This document shows positions 1-12,964 of a stretch of 64,000 nt of DNA, one piece after another. Both the position numbers and the translations under genes were made by a program. This stretch comes from Plectrocnemia conspersa. Taxonomy: Eukaryota > Arthropoda > Insecta > Trichoptera > Polycentropodidae. Each line of letters begins with the position of its first letter. The stretch's first letter is position 1. The stretch lies in contig VTFK01000099.1 in the NCBI GenBank assembly GCA_009617715.1, positions 248,001-312,000 on the forward strand, read 5' to 3'. The notes beneath the pieces were generated by a model, which was given only the letters and a program-made list of their open reading frames with translations, was not told the origin of the DNA and searched no databases.

Positions 1-2580
1 ATACTTTATTAATTGTTGTTTTTAATTGAACGAATAAGGATTAAAAATTTTTGGATTATCATATTTTTATATATTTAGTTTTATTACTTTAAATTACGAA
101 ATTAAAAATATTTGTTTATTGATATATTGAACATATTTTTTATAATAAAATCGTAGATTAAAAATTTAAGCGTTTTATATATTACTAAAAAATTTACAAC
201 ATCAATGAAATATCCTAATATTTAAATTATTTACAAACAAATATTTGTTATATAAAAAAAAAAAAGTGTTTCATTAAAAGACCCGTGTATTATTGATCCA
301 AATTTATTTATTACAAATTTATGTCTGTGTTGTGTCTTTAATTTTATTTTAAATAAAAAACATTAATACAAACATTTCAAAAAACCTTTACAGGATTAAT
401 GTTCCATTAGTTTCGGATTCAGATCCCGATTACATCAAAAAAGGTATAACTTAATTATTTATAATTTACGTCCGTATTCGAAAACGGTTTTTCGACAATA
501 CTCAATGTTACAATCCTACTCGCAGAAACTCTGATAACTTTAACCTTTAATTTAACCACTCGCGCTGTTTTATCGTCAGATCGCAAAAAAAAAGCATTCA
601 TCACACGAAACAAAGCAATCTCAAAACTTTTTTTGTTTACGATTTCTGTAGATGTAATTATATTTATTTTTGCTTACAACAACAAAAATATATTCCTATG
701 TATAATGATAATTATATTACAGGGGCGCGTTATTCGAGACCCTCGCCAAAGTTTCCCGAGAACCCTTAATGGGTTCTTGACATTGAATACTTTTCCTCGG
801 ATTTGTTGCCCCCAATCTTACTTTTGTGTTTGTGTTATTATATTAGGATATAATAATAATTATAAATATAATAATAATAATATTAAATAAATACATATAT
901 ATTTTATTAGTTTAAATTGCAAAATTGAATTTTATAAAATGCATTATTACTATTTTAGTAATATATATATATTTGAAAGATACAAAATAACATTAACTTA
1001 TAACTTTATCTAGAATAAATTTTACCAGAATTATAAACTGGGCCACTCGATATGATATTTAATATATCAAAAATAAAAATATATTTAAATAATATATTTA
1101 TAATTAAAATATAGCCGTAATTAAATTATTTAATTTTATTAATTAATAAAAAAACCCAATCTAATAACAATGTAATATATTTTCTTTTTAGTTATTCTAT
1201 ATCAGTATTTATAAATACTACATTGTATAAACATCCTAGACGTGTTTGCTTTGTTAAGTGGTCATTTTTGACACACGTCTGACTTAAGCCTCTCGGAAGC
1301 TTTCGGTTATTAGAGCTTTGACGTCGCACGTTGATCAAAAGTCTCTTGAGGACCGATGACGTAAATCTGACGTCGGATACATGTATAAGAGTAGATTCAC
1401 TGATTACATACCGACTATAAATCTTAACTATACTATTTTAAACTCAATTAAAACAAACTGAAAACGCCTAATACTTTCATCCAACTGAATTAGTGTGTTC
1501 TGAATTCACTTAATTATTCGTACGTTGCAAAATTAGACTGCAACTTTAATCTGCAGACTTTTCTTAAATTGTGAATTAAGAATTTAAGCGTTTGATTATT
1601 ATTCAATTTATTCTTATGTAAGGAATATATATCATCAAAATAATTACAATTTAATACTCTTTTATATGTATGTATATATTTAATTTAGATAAAATAAAAT
1701 CTATTTGTTACTCACATTTAAAAGCGTTTTATGTACAGTTTACTTTTAATTTAATCTAATGGTAATGGGTCGTTCGGTTTTCTTTTTTTTTTGATAAAAG
1801 GTCCTGTAATTTTGATTAAGTTAATGCGTAAAATTTCGTGTATTAAAAAGATTAGATTTATTTATGTCTTAAAATTAAATTGGGACCATTGTGACATAAT
1901 ACGTCACGATTGTCGAAAGTAATACATTTAATATTATATAAGAAGATATAAAACAGTAGTAAATAATGGATCTGTGTGGAGACAGACATAAATGCGTCGG
2001 CTACAACGGAACCAACGGAGGATGTGATTGTGACTCTTGAAAACAATCTTATCTAAAACTGGAATTAATGTTTCATATGGGAGTAAAACGCGTTTCTAAT
2101 AATAGAACTAATAATAATTATAATTAGAATAAATAAAAACGTATAATTTAACGGCAAATATAAACATTTTTAATTCTAATATTTAATACAGTGGCCGTTA
2201 CAAAAAAATGTAAAATTAATTAAAAAGTCATAAATAAATAATTTGTCTATATAAATATAATATATTTAAAAATCAAAGTCATGTGATGCATGTGCCATTA
2301 CAACTACACAGATTTACAGATTGAAGCAAGAGCACACAATACATAGTTTTAGATATATATAGTATTATATTCAAATATTCATTGCCATTTATGACACATG
2401 CTAGATGCTACATGCAGGTTTAAGCATCTTAGAGGTAAGCATTGGGGACTGGGCTTTATTTGATATATTATATATTTATCTGCTTGTTTATATTGTAACA
2501 TATTACGTGCTTAAACAAAGACAACAGTTTTAATTATTGCAGCTTTATTTAAATATATTGTGTTTTTAGTGTAAACAATT
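1..2580. other. A/T-rich stretch without recognisable gene
   Basis: No frame longer than about 85 codons on either strand, and none with recognisable motifs. A less A/T-rich patch at about 1235-1390 has several GACGTC-like words but no gene. Homopolymer runs and TA tracts are scattered through it. Confidence 0.6.
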
Positions 2581-2581
2581 G

Positions 2582-3132
2582 CTAGGTGTTAAGCACATTG
2601 TGAGGGACATCAATAGCCAATTTAATAGCAAATAGAGTCAATAAAAAATATTTTACCTTAACCAGAGGTCTATAATTTTTTTAAAGCGCAATGACCTTGC
2701 TTAATTTACTAAAGACTGTTTATAGAATATTTATTTTTCGTAACTTATTAAATAATTAAAAATATTTTCGTCCTTAGTTATTTTATGCAAACTATTCATA
2801 GAAGCTGATTTTTTCAGTCACCTAAAATATACCATTGTGCAAACAAGTAACTAATTGCTTGTAGAAGCCACTTAAAATGGTAACGCACTGTTACCATGTT
2901 TACCTAACCCTTTATTCAAACAGAATATTAATCAAACAAGAGCGTTTTCTGTGAATCGTCAATATTATAAATAATTTTATATAGGGTGCTTAAAGAAAAC
3001 CTAGATTTAGGCAAGGTGTTTAGAAACCAAAAAAATTCGGAAGCACGGGATGAAACCAAATATAATTTTTGAATAATTTGCTTTGCTATTAAATTGACCA
3101 TTGATGTAACTCACAATGTGCTCAACATTTCA
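2582..3132. repeat. Inverted-repeat element, possible MITE
   Basis: The segment at about 2588-2631 (TTAAGCACATTGTGAG, then ACATCAAT and CAATTTAATAGCAAA) recurs as its reverse complement at about 3083-3130, with roughly five to seven differences over 40 bases. About 450 bp separates the arms. No transposase reading frame lies between them. A short non-autonomous DNA transposon or a folded-back copy is the simplest reading. The ends and target duplication are not resolved. Confidence 0.5.
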
Positions 3133-3749
3133 AGCAACTCTCCTTTTTAAAAGTCCGATAGATTAAAATTAGGCAAAAAAAATATTATACGATTTTATTG
3201 AGTCATCATCGGTAAATGTATTTATTATATCAATTAATAATCGTGCTACTTTTGAACTGACTTTAAAGTTTCGTTTTTTTTTATTTTGTGAAAAAAATTT
3301 GCTGCGATAAAATAATCTGTTTTAAATTTTTTTTATTATATTAATTCAGATAAAAACTAGTAATAGATGATTAGTTGTTGGCCAATGATATGAATAGAAT
3401 TATTGAAGCAATTTACGTGGTTTAATGATCTTTATTTATTTTATTCGCTCTATATATGAACTAAATATTTAATTACGATACACATGTATTAATGACAATT
3501 ACTTTTTAATGAGCAACACGTATAAAATATTAATTACATATAATTTAATTTAATTGTAACATGTGTCTATTCGTTGTTGCTATGCAAATTTATTTAATAA
3601 AAATAATATGCAGTTAACTTGTTGGTTCCAATGAAATTAAAATGATAAATATGAATATACCCCAAAACCGCCGTTTGTGCATTTGTTTTAAAAGAACAAG
3701 AACAAAAAACCTATATAAAACCAAGAATAATTTACTATTGGACTTCTTT

Positions 3750-4008
3750 CTATCACTTCTCATTAGACACATTGTTTGAGACTTTAGAAACACTTCTACT
3801 GGCATTCACATCCGCTTTCGATTTGAAGGCATCAATCAAGCTTGGAATACTACCAAGAGGAAGTTCAACTTTAGACCAGCCAAAATTTCAGAAGTCGCTG
3901 CTTCTCTCTTCGCATCCATTGGCTCAACACGACGTAAAAAATCCAAAGTTCAACCTGCACCAGAAACGCCTAAAGCCCACGGACACATGCATAGAAAACA
4001 TTTTTTAA
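3750..4008. pseudogene. Coding-like patch, unassigned, strand uncertain
   Basis: A roughly 250-bp island of balanced base composition in A/T-rich DNA. The plus strand is open in one frame from 3772 to 4008 and coding-like in another (KRKFNFRPAKISEVAASLF). The minus strand also reads sensibly: one frame carries SIPSLIDAFKSKADVN and ends at a TGA near 3756, with a stop upstream near 3885 and a different frame open further up (AKREAATSEILAGLK). This is what a frameshifted retrocopy or decayed exon would look like. I do not recognise the protein. Confidence 0.3.
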
Positions 4009-7000
4009 TTGTTGCATAACATAAAAATTAATAACAACAAACTTTGTTTAAACGCATTTAGCCCCCCTGACTATCAGGACAACATATACTGAGTATATGT
4101 CCGAGAAAATAACATAAAACAACATAATTTGTGAAAAAATAAAGGCACAAAACTATTAAATAGTAATACTGTCAACTATTTTTATTTTTTTGCTAGGGGC
4201 AACGTTACGTAGTTTAGCTTACCATATTTAAATAAGCAGAAAAACAAAATAGTTTTTGCAAGATTTAATAAATGCCGCATTATTCCTAAAACTAAATAGT
4301 TTTTTTACGATAGTTTATTTATTTATCGTAAAATGTCCGTTTTTACATGACAGACGTTAACTTAATACCTTACAACGAAGTTAACACAATCAACAACTAT
4401 TAAATAAGTGTGATAACAGACTTCTAAATCAATATTACAGGTTAGAATCAAAAGATGTCACCTAGCTCGATTATTTATTCATGTGATTAAGAGAAACACT
4501 TTACCTGTGATTATTAATCAGATATTTAATTTTAAGAAAATCAATAATTTCGATCTAAATTTATGAAACAATAGATCCCTTATTTGGTTCTGACTTAAGT
4601 TTTTCAGGTTTTAGTCACCGATTTATACCACTAATCTACAGTGTTGGTTGATATATTTTTTTGTAGCGTAGTAGCCATTCTGAGAAATATTGATTGTATT
4701 GACATTGTAGTTCCCAAAACGACCATTCCGTCCGAAACTGCGTCAGAGATCTCGGTGTTTCAAAATATCTAACTTATGGTTTTACGGCCCACGTGCTTTT
4801 TCTTTGGTGCCGTATTGTGCTGCCGGCATATTCATCGGGGATACATTACTCTTATGTGAATGGACATAATTCACTCGAGCAGATACGCGTGACCTTAATC
4901 GTATTGCCCTTAACAAAGGAGCGCTAAGTGAATTCATTACATAAGATAAGATACGCACTTCCACTCTAAAAGGATTTTAATAACATATTATTTTAACAAT
5001 GTAAACTTTCGCAAAAATACAGTAAAGAAGATGAAATGTAAAGTGTTACTTGAAAATTTACACCTATTTGGTAATATGAAGATTTTATAAAAACATTCAA
5101 GTACACTTAAAAAAACAGTGTACAACCATCCGAGATATATGATAATTTAGGCAAAATATAAATTCTATTTTACTAATAATTTACTCGTCTATTCTTAATA
5201 AAAGTTTAGTACCTAATCAGCAATTTTAAACATTTACTAAAGATTGATTTTTGAGGACCCCATTTATAGAGCGTTAAGAATTTATTTGAATCCTTTAGTT
5301 ACAATAAATACAAAACAAGTCAATTATCTAAATTTCACACACATTTTTTTACAGAATAGAGTATAGATCGTATCTGTATGTTACTGCATTTTTGATACAA
5401 TTCATTGCTTTACTGACGTAGTGTGTTTTTAATAAAGCGCTTTTTAAAGCTAGTATTGTCAGAATATATCTGTCGCTGCTACTGCATGTTTAGTAGCAAA
5501 GAGTATCGCGATTGCGTCCCTTATTTATAGTCGTTACGTCCAAGACGTCAGCGCTCAAGAACGCTCCCATTATATGAACCATCCAGTCTCTCAACAAATA
5601 AAGACACCGATCAAATATATTATTAAATCCAAATTGACAGTGTTATTTTATACATCATGCAATATTATTAAAAAATCTATTTTGTACAACCTTAATAAAA
5701 AGTAGTGGAAGTCTAAAATTTTTAATAACACGCCTTGAAAATAAATATTTTTAAATAAATAATTTCCCATCGGACAATAAAAAATACTGACATCCGGTTT
5801 TAGAATATTATTGCGAATTTCCGGCATAATGATTTGGCAGTTTTGGTGGTATTGACAAGTGGGCGTAAAGCTTTTACGAGTATAGGTACCTGTCACGAAA
5901 AATAAAAGCGGAAAAGCGTTTGATGGCGAAATGTGTAGTTAGCTTAACACGTTAACGCCTACTAGACGGGAAAAGCTTGACTCGCCACTAACATAAACTG
6001 AAATCCATACTAATATACAAATGTAGATCTAGAATAAAGAGAAAATTATATTTGTATGTAAAACAATAGTTAGGGTTTAATTGAACCATTACATAAGGAA
6101 TAAATATATTTAGATTTATATTAAAATCTGTTATGAAAAAAATGGTCTAGAAATTTTATTTTATATTTTTTTATAATAAACAGGGTTAAAAAAGTTTAAT
6201 CTAATATTTTATTTGCACTACGCCAGTTATTTTTCGTTTAGTGTAACTAATAAATACATACAATAATTTAAATACAAATTAAAATAAAATGAAAAATTTT
6301 AGATTAAAGAAAATTTTCAATATAAATATGAAAATAGATTTAAACGAATAAAAATACACATAAAAAAAAAAAAAAACCAGATTTCACCCATACTATATTT
6401 AGAAATATAACTCGTGAACGCCGTGAAACAAATATATGAGTCATATAAATTTTACAAGCACGATATACCAATGTTATAGTCGTTGACTAATACTTGAAAG
6501 ACCTTTAAACTCGAATTCCATATGAACCTTTGTGTTTTTTAAAATACAGATTTAAAATTCCTGTCTAAAGCGCTTCAGAATTAGTAATTAAAACAAGGTA
6601 TCATAAATTACAATAATTCAAATGTTCGGCGTCCAAAGAATTTTTCCGTTGATCAATATTTTGAGCTTCTTATAATACATAGCAATGCTAAACAAAAACG
6701 TTATGACTGCCATCTGAAGCAACTCTTTTAAAATCTTTCTTTGCAATTTTTAAATCTCGTCACAGAAAAAGTGTGTGATATAAGAGTGGTATAAGTATAT
6801 TATCCAAAAGATTTGAATTCCATTTGGACCTTATTTTTAAAATTTCCATCAGGTAAGGAATATTGGAATAATTGATCATTGTATTTTTATATTTTAATTG
6901 ATTAATACATTTTTGATTAATTAGAATTGCTTATTTTTACAAAATAATATTGTAATAATTAAAGAAAATCGAGTCGTACAGATTAAGCATAAAAGAATCT

Positions 7001-7950
7001 CGAAAAATAAGATACTTTTTTATAAATAAAATAATATACAAAAAAATTCAAAAAATAAATTTCTCACTTGGATGCCGGAATACGCATATATGAGTCAGTT
7101 GTTTTAAAAAAATAAAATTTCTTTAAATTAAACTATTTACGATTATTAAATTGACATACAATTAAAATTAAATTAAGAGCGATCCTCATTTTTTATTTAT
7201 TAATTAGTTTTTTGAAGGTTCTCAAATAATGCTTTACGTATTATTGTCCAATATTTTTATTATTGTTTAAAAATAAGTCTAGCTTATATATGTATATCAT
7301 GTGTAATTTCAGCATTTTTAAATCGTCAGAATTAAGATTAGCTGCGATTGAAATATTTTAGCAAAATTGATGGAATATTTTAAATATCAAATTTTATTAA
7401 ATATTTTGTATAAAGTACAATAACTAGTAAAATAATATTTGGAACAAATTTAATATACATAGAGATCTGATCTATATTAGCGTTTGTTTTGTGTATATAA
7501 ATGAAATAATTGGAAATAAATTATCTAAGGTCGATTTATTAAACTGATTCAAATAAAACTTTTACGTCTTAAACAATAAATACAAAAATTTAACACCAAC
7601 TCCATAAAAAATTTCACTCCATAAAAACGCACACCTGATTTTGAGATAAGCGTTAAAAAATAATAAAAAGTGGGCTATATTTTGTTTCATTAAAGAAACG
7701 AGTTCTGTGAATTTTGGTCCTAGTAGGTACGGTCGACAAACATTTTATTCACAAATGTTTTTTAAAGGAGTATAATAAATTTTTGTCAAGGTAAGGCGTC
7801 CATTTGTCTCGCATTACGAAACAAAATAAAGAGGTATAAATTACGATGGATTCTAGAGTGATATTAATTACTCGGGTATATTGCGAGAAAAAACGACTAC
7901 CTGTGTTGCTTAAGTATACAATTGTTTATATTGAAACAATTTGTTGTTCC
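4009..7950. other. A/T-rich stretch, no supported gene
   Basis: Contains a bulged hairpin at 4077-4101 (GGACAACATATAC and GTATATGTCC) and two minus-strand open frames (4782-4964 and 5648-5896) without recognisable motifs, flanking exons or codon signal. I do not call them. The remainder is low-complexity. Confidence 0.5.
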
Positions 7951-7951
7951 A

Positions 7952-8130
7952 TGATAACTCTGGCAAATTGCAATTGCATCGCTTCTTAGACACACAAATT
8001 CAAAGTGGGGTTAAACTGCCATATGGCTATTATCGGCAATCTTTATTAAAGGTGTAAAAATAACAATAGTTTTTATACGTAGGGTGAAATGCATAGTCTA
8101 TCGTGCATCCTTTCCAAGCAAAGAGTAGTA
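7952..8130 (+). repeat. Dispersed repeat family R1, copy A
   Basis: Shares a beginning (CTCTGGCAAAT), a middle (AATTGCATCG, then ACACACA) and an end (GCATCC-TTCCAAGCAAAGAGTAGT) with 33631-33826, and its last 75 bases with 15066-15140. All copies are in the same orientation. No coding capacity. Probably a decayed non-autonomous transposon; the class is unknown. Confidence 0.5.
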
Positions 8131-8559
8131 TGGCGGTACTTTTGTGTTCTTACGACTGATTAACCCCTCAGGGCGGTTGTGCTTATAGGTGATTTTTAAA
8201 TTGATAACAGTTAGTAACTTTATTGTTTATTTTTGAGATCTCTTTTATATTGTTAGAGCTAACTTTTGAGGCGAATTGGTATAATGTTTTTCTTCTTAGA
8301 AATGGTCGTAAGAATGACCTTAAAATAATTGTGTAGATGTACTACGTCTTATTTTTATTATAGTGTGGAGTGTTACTAGAGCTAGTTTACTTTTATAAGA
8401 TTAAGACAAATGATGCAATGAATCACTAAACGATACTAAAACAAATTACAACAACATAAATTATTTTACATTCGTAATTATGTTTAATTATTTTTTTAGT
8501 GTCTAAGTTAATAAACATATATCCTGCATGCGACTCTAAAATATTTATGCTACCCATGA

Positions 8560-9100
8560 AACTTAAACAATGTTGTTTACCAACATTGGGGTTGCAAAAA
8601 AACAATTTAAAAAATCTACCCCCACTCGTAAATTAAAATCGTTAATTTTTACCCGAACTTGCGCCGGACACAGAATTAATTTATTTTGCGCCAAACTTGG
8701 TGCGAATTTATCGCGTCGTGTTTTCGCATTTTTACGATCGACGCCCTTTGCCACAGAGTCGCGGCCCTTTTCGTGTTTTATCACCAAACCAAGAGGATTT
8801 CGGACGTGTTTCCGAGCTCATCATAAAACTTTACACTCGAATGTGGCGGTTAACGTTCGCCGGCTGTAACAATACAGTAACGACCGGATTAAGGCTTTAA
8901 TTTCCGCCATAAACGCAATGTCTCGCCGTTTGTTGTGCGCAGTTCTGTTCGGTCTCAGGGATGAGGATGATGATTTCACTTGGTTCGTATGTTATTGCTT
9001 ATTAAGTATCGGACGAACGTGCCCGGTCGCTTTATCGTCGAAAATTTATTTCCGGCCTCTGTGTGTTAATATAATAATAATATTTCATGACGCTTCATGA
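8560..9100. other. Higher-G+C island 5' of the dpr-like gene
   Basis: About 500 bp with clearly more G+C and CpG than its surroundings, open by chance in several frames on both strands. It has an imperfect palindrome (GCGCCAAACTTGGTGCG, 8689-8705). It lies about 4 kb upstream of the first coding exon, so a promoter, an untranslated first exon or an enhancer are all possible. No splice donor or TATA box stands out. Confidence 0.35.
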
Positions 9101-10239
9101 ATGAAAACTCTCAATTGTGTCGCTAGAAATCAAACTTTACCGACTAATTTTTGGTAATCCTAATAAAATATTGAATTATGGACAAACTATAAAATATTTA
9201 GTACTTACAAGTGAAGTTTTTTTTTTCCAAACTTTTATAACATAAAATAATTGAGCTCATTTTTATTACGTTCAACATTTTCGCTACGTTTATAAATAAA
9301 AAAAATAATTGAGAATCAATAAAATATTTTTTTTTAATTTTACGTATTGATATTGCGACAAAATCACATAAGAATAAAAAATACTTTTAAATAAGCGCTT
9401 TCAAGCTCTTTTTCTTATATTAAAAAAAATATTTTCAATATTTTCCTCCATCTTCTTTTTTTAGTTCGATAATTTTTTTTTATTGAACAGACAACCAATT
9501 TATGCAAAAAAAAATTACGAAGCTAAAAAGGTATTTTTTGAAAACTTAAATGAGATATTTACAGGAAAAATAAAAAATATACTATAATGAAAATTTTTTA
9601 AAAACTGTGACAGTTATAATTAACAGAAAAAAAAGTATTTGCCCAAATACATATTTTTTACTGTAGATATTGGTATCACAATACACGTAATAACCCATAT
9701 AATATAATGTATGAAAATATGTATAAATTATGTAAGTTTTTGTTAATGCCGTTAAGATTTTTCGAATTAGAGCCATTTTAAGTAAAGATCGCAAATCAGA
9801 TTAGCTATTTAACTGAGCTTTGTAATAGTCAATGAACATTTTTTATTAGGTAGTACTTAGATCGATTTGTTAGGGAAAATGTTTTTTTTTACTATTCTAA
9901 CAAATTAATAACTAACCCTAAAATTAAACATTGAAAAAAATATTTCGAAGTTTATATGTTATTTTCCATATTCTCCTAATATCACTTTTTAGAATTAATA
10001 ATGCATCTAATTAAAATATATTATTTTTTATTTTATAAAGAATTTATTATTTACTATTAAAAATATTTGGCGTTTTTTAAATTATTTTTAATATTCAATT
10101 TTAATGTTTTATTTAAGTCGCTTTGAATAAAAAATTATTTATTACTAATCCTTACGAATTAGTCTCTTTAGTGTTAAATTAACGAAATATATTGTTTAAC
10201 TCACATTTTGATAGATTGCAGTCCTAAAATCAACGGTTC
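9101..10239. other. A/T-rich stretch, nothing recognised
   Basis: Mostly poly-A/poly-T tracts. A minus-strand open frame at 9582-9794 is low-complexity and not believed. Confidence 0.6.
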
Positions 10240-10241
10240 GA

Positions 10242-10403
10242 TGACATTTTCTCTCGTGACAATTGTTCCTACGACAATTGCTTTCAGGACAGTTGCTCTC
10301 ATGACAATTACTATCACGGACAATTGCACTCAGGGACTATTGCTCTCATGAACAATCGCTCTCGTGTTCTTTTAATTTGCTGCATGTTCATCACGAGAGC
10401 AAT
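10242..10403 (+). repeat. Degenerate 15-16 bp minisatellite with one inverted unit
   Basis: Seven to eight consecutive copies of a unit like CTCTCATGACAATTG run from about 10242 to 10369, each with one to four changes. After an 18-bp gap the sequence TTCATCACGAGAGCAAT (10387-10403) is the unit in reverse complement. The internal CAATTG is itself palindromic. Function unknown. Confidence 0.75.
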
Positions 10404-10543
10404 ATAGTGTAAATAAAAAGCCGCTAATTATATAAAAAGAAAAAGAAATAAAGAATAAAAGGCAATAAATTATGTGATAATTTGAGTACATACATATAGC
10501 TAAAGATCTTGAACCATTGATATGTTGTGTCTAGTCTCAAAAG

Positions 10544-11494
10544 CAGCGTTTCTCAACCAGGGTCAACGTGGCTCAAGCCAAAAATTAACTGTCACAATCC
10601 AAACAAAATAATAAAAATATTATATTCAAATCTTATTCAAAAGTAAAGCTAAAATATTTCATTTGTCACTTGATTAAATAAATATTTACTTGTTTTTCGT
10701 AAATAAAGACAGGTCATATTCATAATGGTTGTCGAATCTTGTACGCGTTTGCAAAAAAGCTTATTAAATCTTATGCAGTCAATATTATTGTTAGTAGTGC
10801 GGAAGTGATGGTGTCAAGCCCCTTGATCTTTGGACAAAGAATTATAATTTTCTACAAATTGTAAGTTTTTAACGTATTATTCTTAAATTTATGTAATAAT
10901 TCAAAGCCAATGGATTTTTGTTTAATTTGGCATAATAAGGCATGTTTCATGTGACTTTTTTTTTAAATAAAAATATTTTTTTATGTATTCATGAACCTAA
11001 GAAAAATGTCGATAACATTTTATAGATTATATTGCGCGTAAATTTATTCCTTAACCAGTAAATATAAAGAAGTCTATGTGTTTTTATATTAAGAAATGAT
11101 AGCATGTAACCATGAAAGTTAGAAAGATAGAGTAACAAAAATTGACAGTGGTTTAATTACACATTTAACTGCAAAATTCTAAAAAGAACATACATATTTG
11201 CCAGCAGTGACTATTGTTATTTCAAGAGTAATGATTCAAGTGCCAATACTTAATTTTTAATCAATATTTTAGTATCAAAGCATATCCATAAAATGGCAGA
11301 TGATGTACAATAGAAAACAACTAATTGCTCATTCGCTCATTAAAAAGTATACCTTGGTAATAGATGAATCATCTATACGTGATAACAAATCACTACTAAT
11401 GGCTTATATTGTAGATTTCCAAATAACGGCAAGCTACATGCTATTAAAAACATGCTTTTTGCCAAAAAACTTGAAAATATCCCAATTGAAGTGA
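10544..11494 (+). mobile_element. hAT-like transposon relic
   Basis: Position 10544 begins CAGCGTTTCTCAACC, a classic hAT-superfamily terminal repeat. At 11300-11494 an open frame reads AHSLIKKYTLVIDESSI and then MAYIVDFQITAS, resembling the catalytic LIIDESTD segment of hAT transposases (Asp-Glu-Ser kept, the following Thr-Asp lost). No matching right terminus (GGTTGAGAAACGCTG) was seen in the next kilobases, so the element is truncated or decayed. It lies 1.4 kb or more upstream of the dpr-like leader exon. Confidence 0.5.
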
Positions 11495-12946
11495 GAATTT
11501 CTTTCTTCTCGAGAATTCTTCGACGTAAATATTTTTATTTAACTTTATGTTTTTTTTGACGAAAATATTATTTTTATCTTTATTTATTTAAATTTTTGCA
11601 TTGCAATAAATTATAAATTAAAATAATTTGTTTATATTTATAAATAAAATATTTTTAAGATACAAGAAAATACTTTATAAAGATACTAGAAAAAAATACT
11701 TTTCTACTTTCTTTACAAGTTTTACAATATTTGTATTACAAATTAAAATTTATATATTGAATATTAACAATACATATTTTAATAACATATTTATATCAAT
11801 TTAATAAATTGTTATTTGAGTAAAAAAACATGTTTTTAAAGTAGTTATGAACTTTATAAAAGTATTAGAAAATTATTTTTTATGATCCTTACAATTTTTA
11901 ATCTTAATAGCTTATAATATATTGTCTTACTTTACTTACTTTATACTTGAATGTACATTCAAGATTAAATTTTACTATTTATAAATACAAGTTTTAATTT
12001 TAATATTATAATCCTTATTATATTGTCATGAGAGATTTTTAATGTATAGGCTTTATCAATTTGATAAACAGAATTTGCCCAAAAGATGTATAAGTATGCA
12101 TAATTCGATTGATTTTTTTAACTGTTGAATTCTTTAAAATAAAAATATTAATACATATTCTATGCATTGTCAGCTCTATGAACCTTAGAATAAAGCTAAA
12201 AAAATATTTTTTATATATTAATGAAATATATTGCATTATTTTGCAATATAACATATTACAATTAATTCAATTGATTAAAAATTAGGAGTGAAAATTATTT
12301 ATTTTCATCTATATGTAATTAAATAATTAATTTTCCAAAATTTATTAATAAATAAACAACCAAGCAAACGCTTAAAGATATCGTGAAGAATAATCACTTG
12401 CAAAAATATATTAAAATAAATAAAAATTAAATTAAATCAAAGTATAATTGATTAAAAGCACTATTTATATATGTGAATAAAAAGCGTTTTAAAAAAATAA
12501 TTTGACCAGCAAAAATAAAATATGAACATACTTTTATATTTGCTGTTTTGTATATATATATTTAAGTTAAATTACGTTTTTTTGTAGTTGTTATTTTAAT
12601 TATTATGAAATAATTTAAAATAACACATATATATATACTTTTATACGCACTTATAAATATTTATTTAAAATATTTTTTCGCTCTGATATTATCCATAAGC
12701 AAACGAAATTTTTGATTTATGAGAATTCCCAGCATTTCAAAAAAGCCGAAACTTACAATAACCTCGTAGCTATATCTAAAATTATTCATATCTAAACCTC
12801 CTTGAGTTTTACAGCTAACAATGTAGTATAAGATCAACTTATATATTATTATAAGTTAAATAAACATTACTAGATATTAAGACATTTAGTAACATTATTA
12901 CCTTACTCTTGAAATATTAACTGATACCGTTTCGTTTATTTCGCAG
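11495..12946. other. A/T-rich stretch upstream of the dpr-like leader exon
   Basis: Nothing recognised except the pyrimidine tract and acceptor immediately before 12947. If the acceptor call is right, this is intron rather than promoter. Confidence 0.5.
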
Positions 12947-12964
12947 ATGTGCCAGATTCGGTGA
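12947..12964 (+). promoter_or_regulatory. upstream ORF 1 in dpr-like leader
   Basis: A five-codon ORF (MCQIR) whose ATG is the first codon after the proposed acceptor. It is in frame with the main start, and its TGA rules out a longer N-terminus. Translation in vivo is inference. Confidence 0.5.

Noticed and set aside
4782..4964. 60-codon minus-strand frame in a less A/T-rich patch
   Set aside because: The plus strand is also partly open, with no flanking splice sites in phase and no motif.
5648..5896. 82-codon minus-strand frame
   Set aside because: The C-terminal half is pure A/T-driven Phe/Leu/Ile sequence with no recognisable family; the N-terminal third is less biased but too short to support a call.
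8563..8900. Three overlapping open frames on both strands (67-99 codons)
   Set aside because: All come from a low-stop, higher-G+C island. They overlap on both strands, have no motif and no splice context. Kept only as an island.
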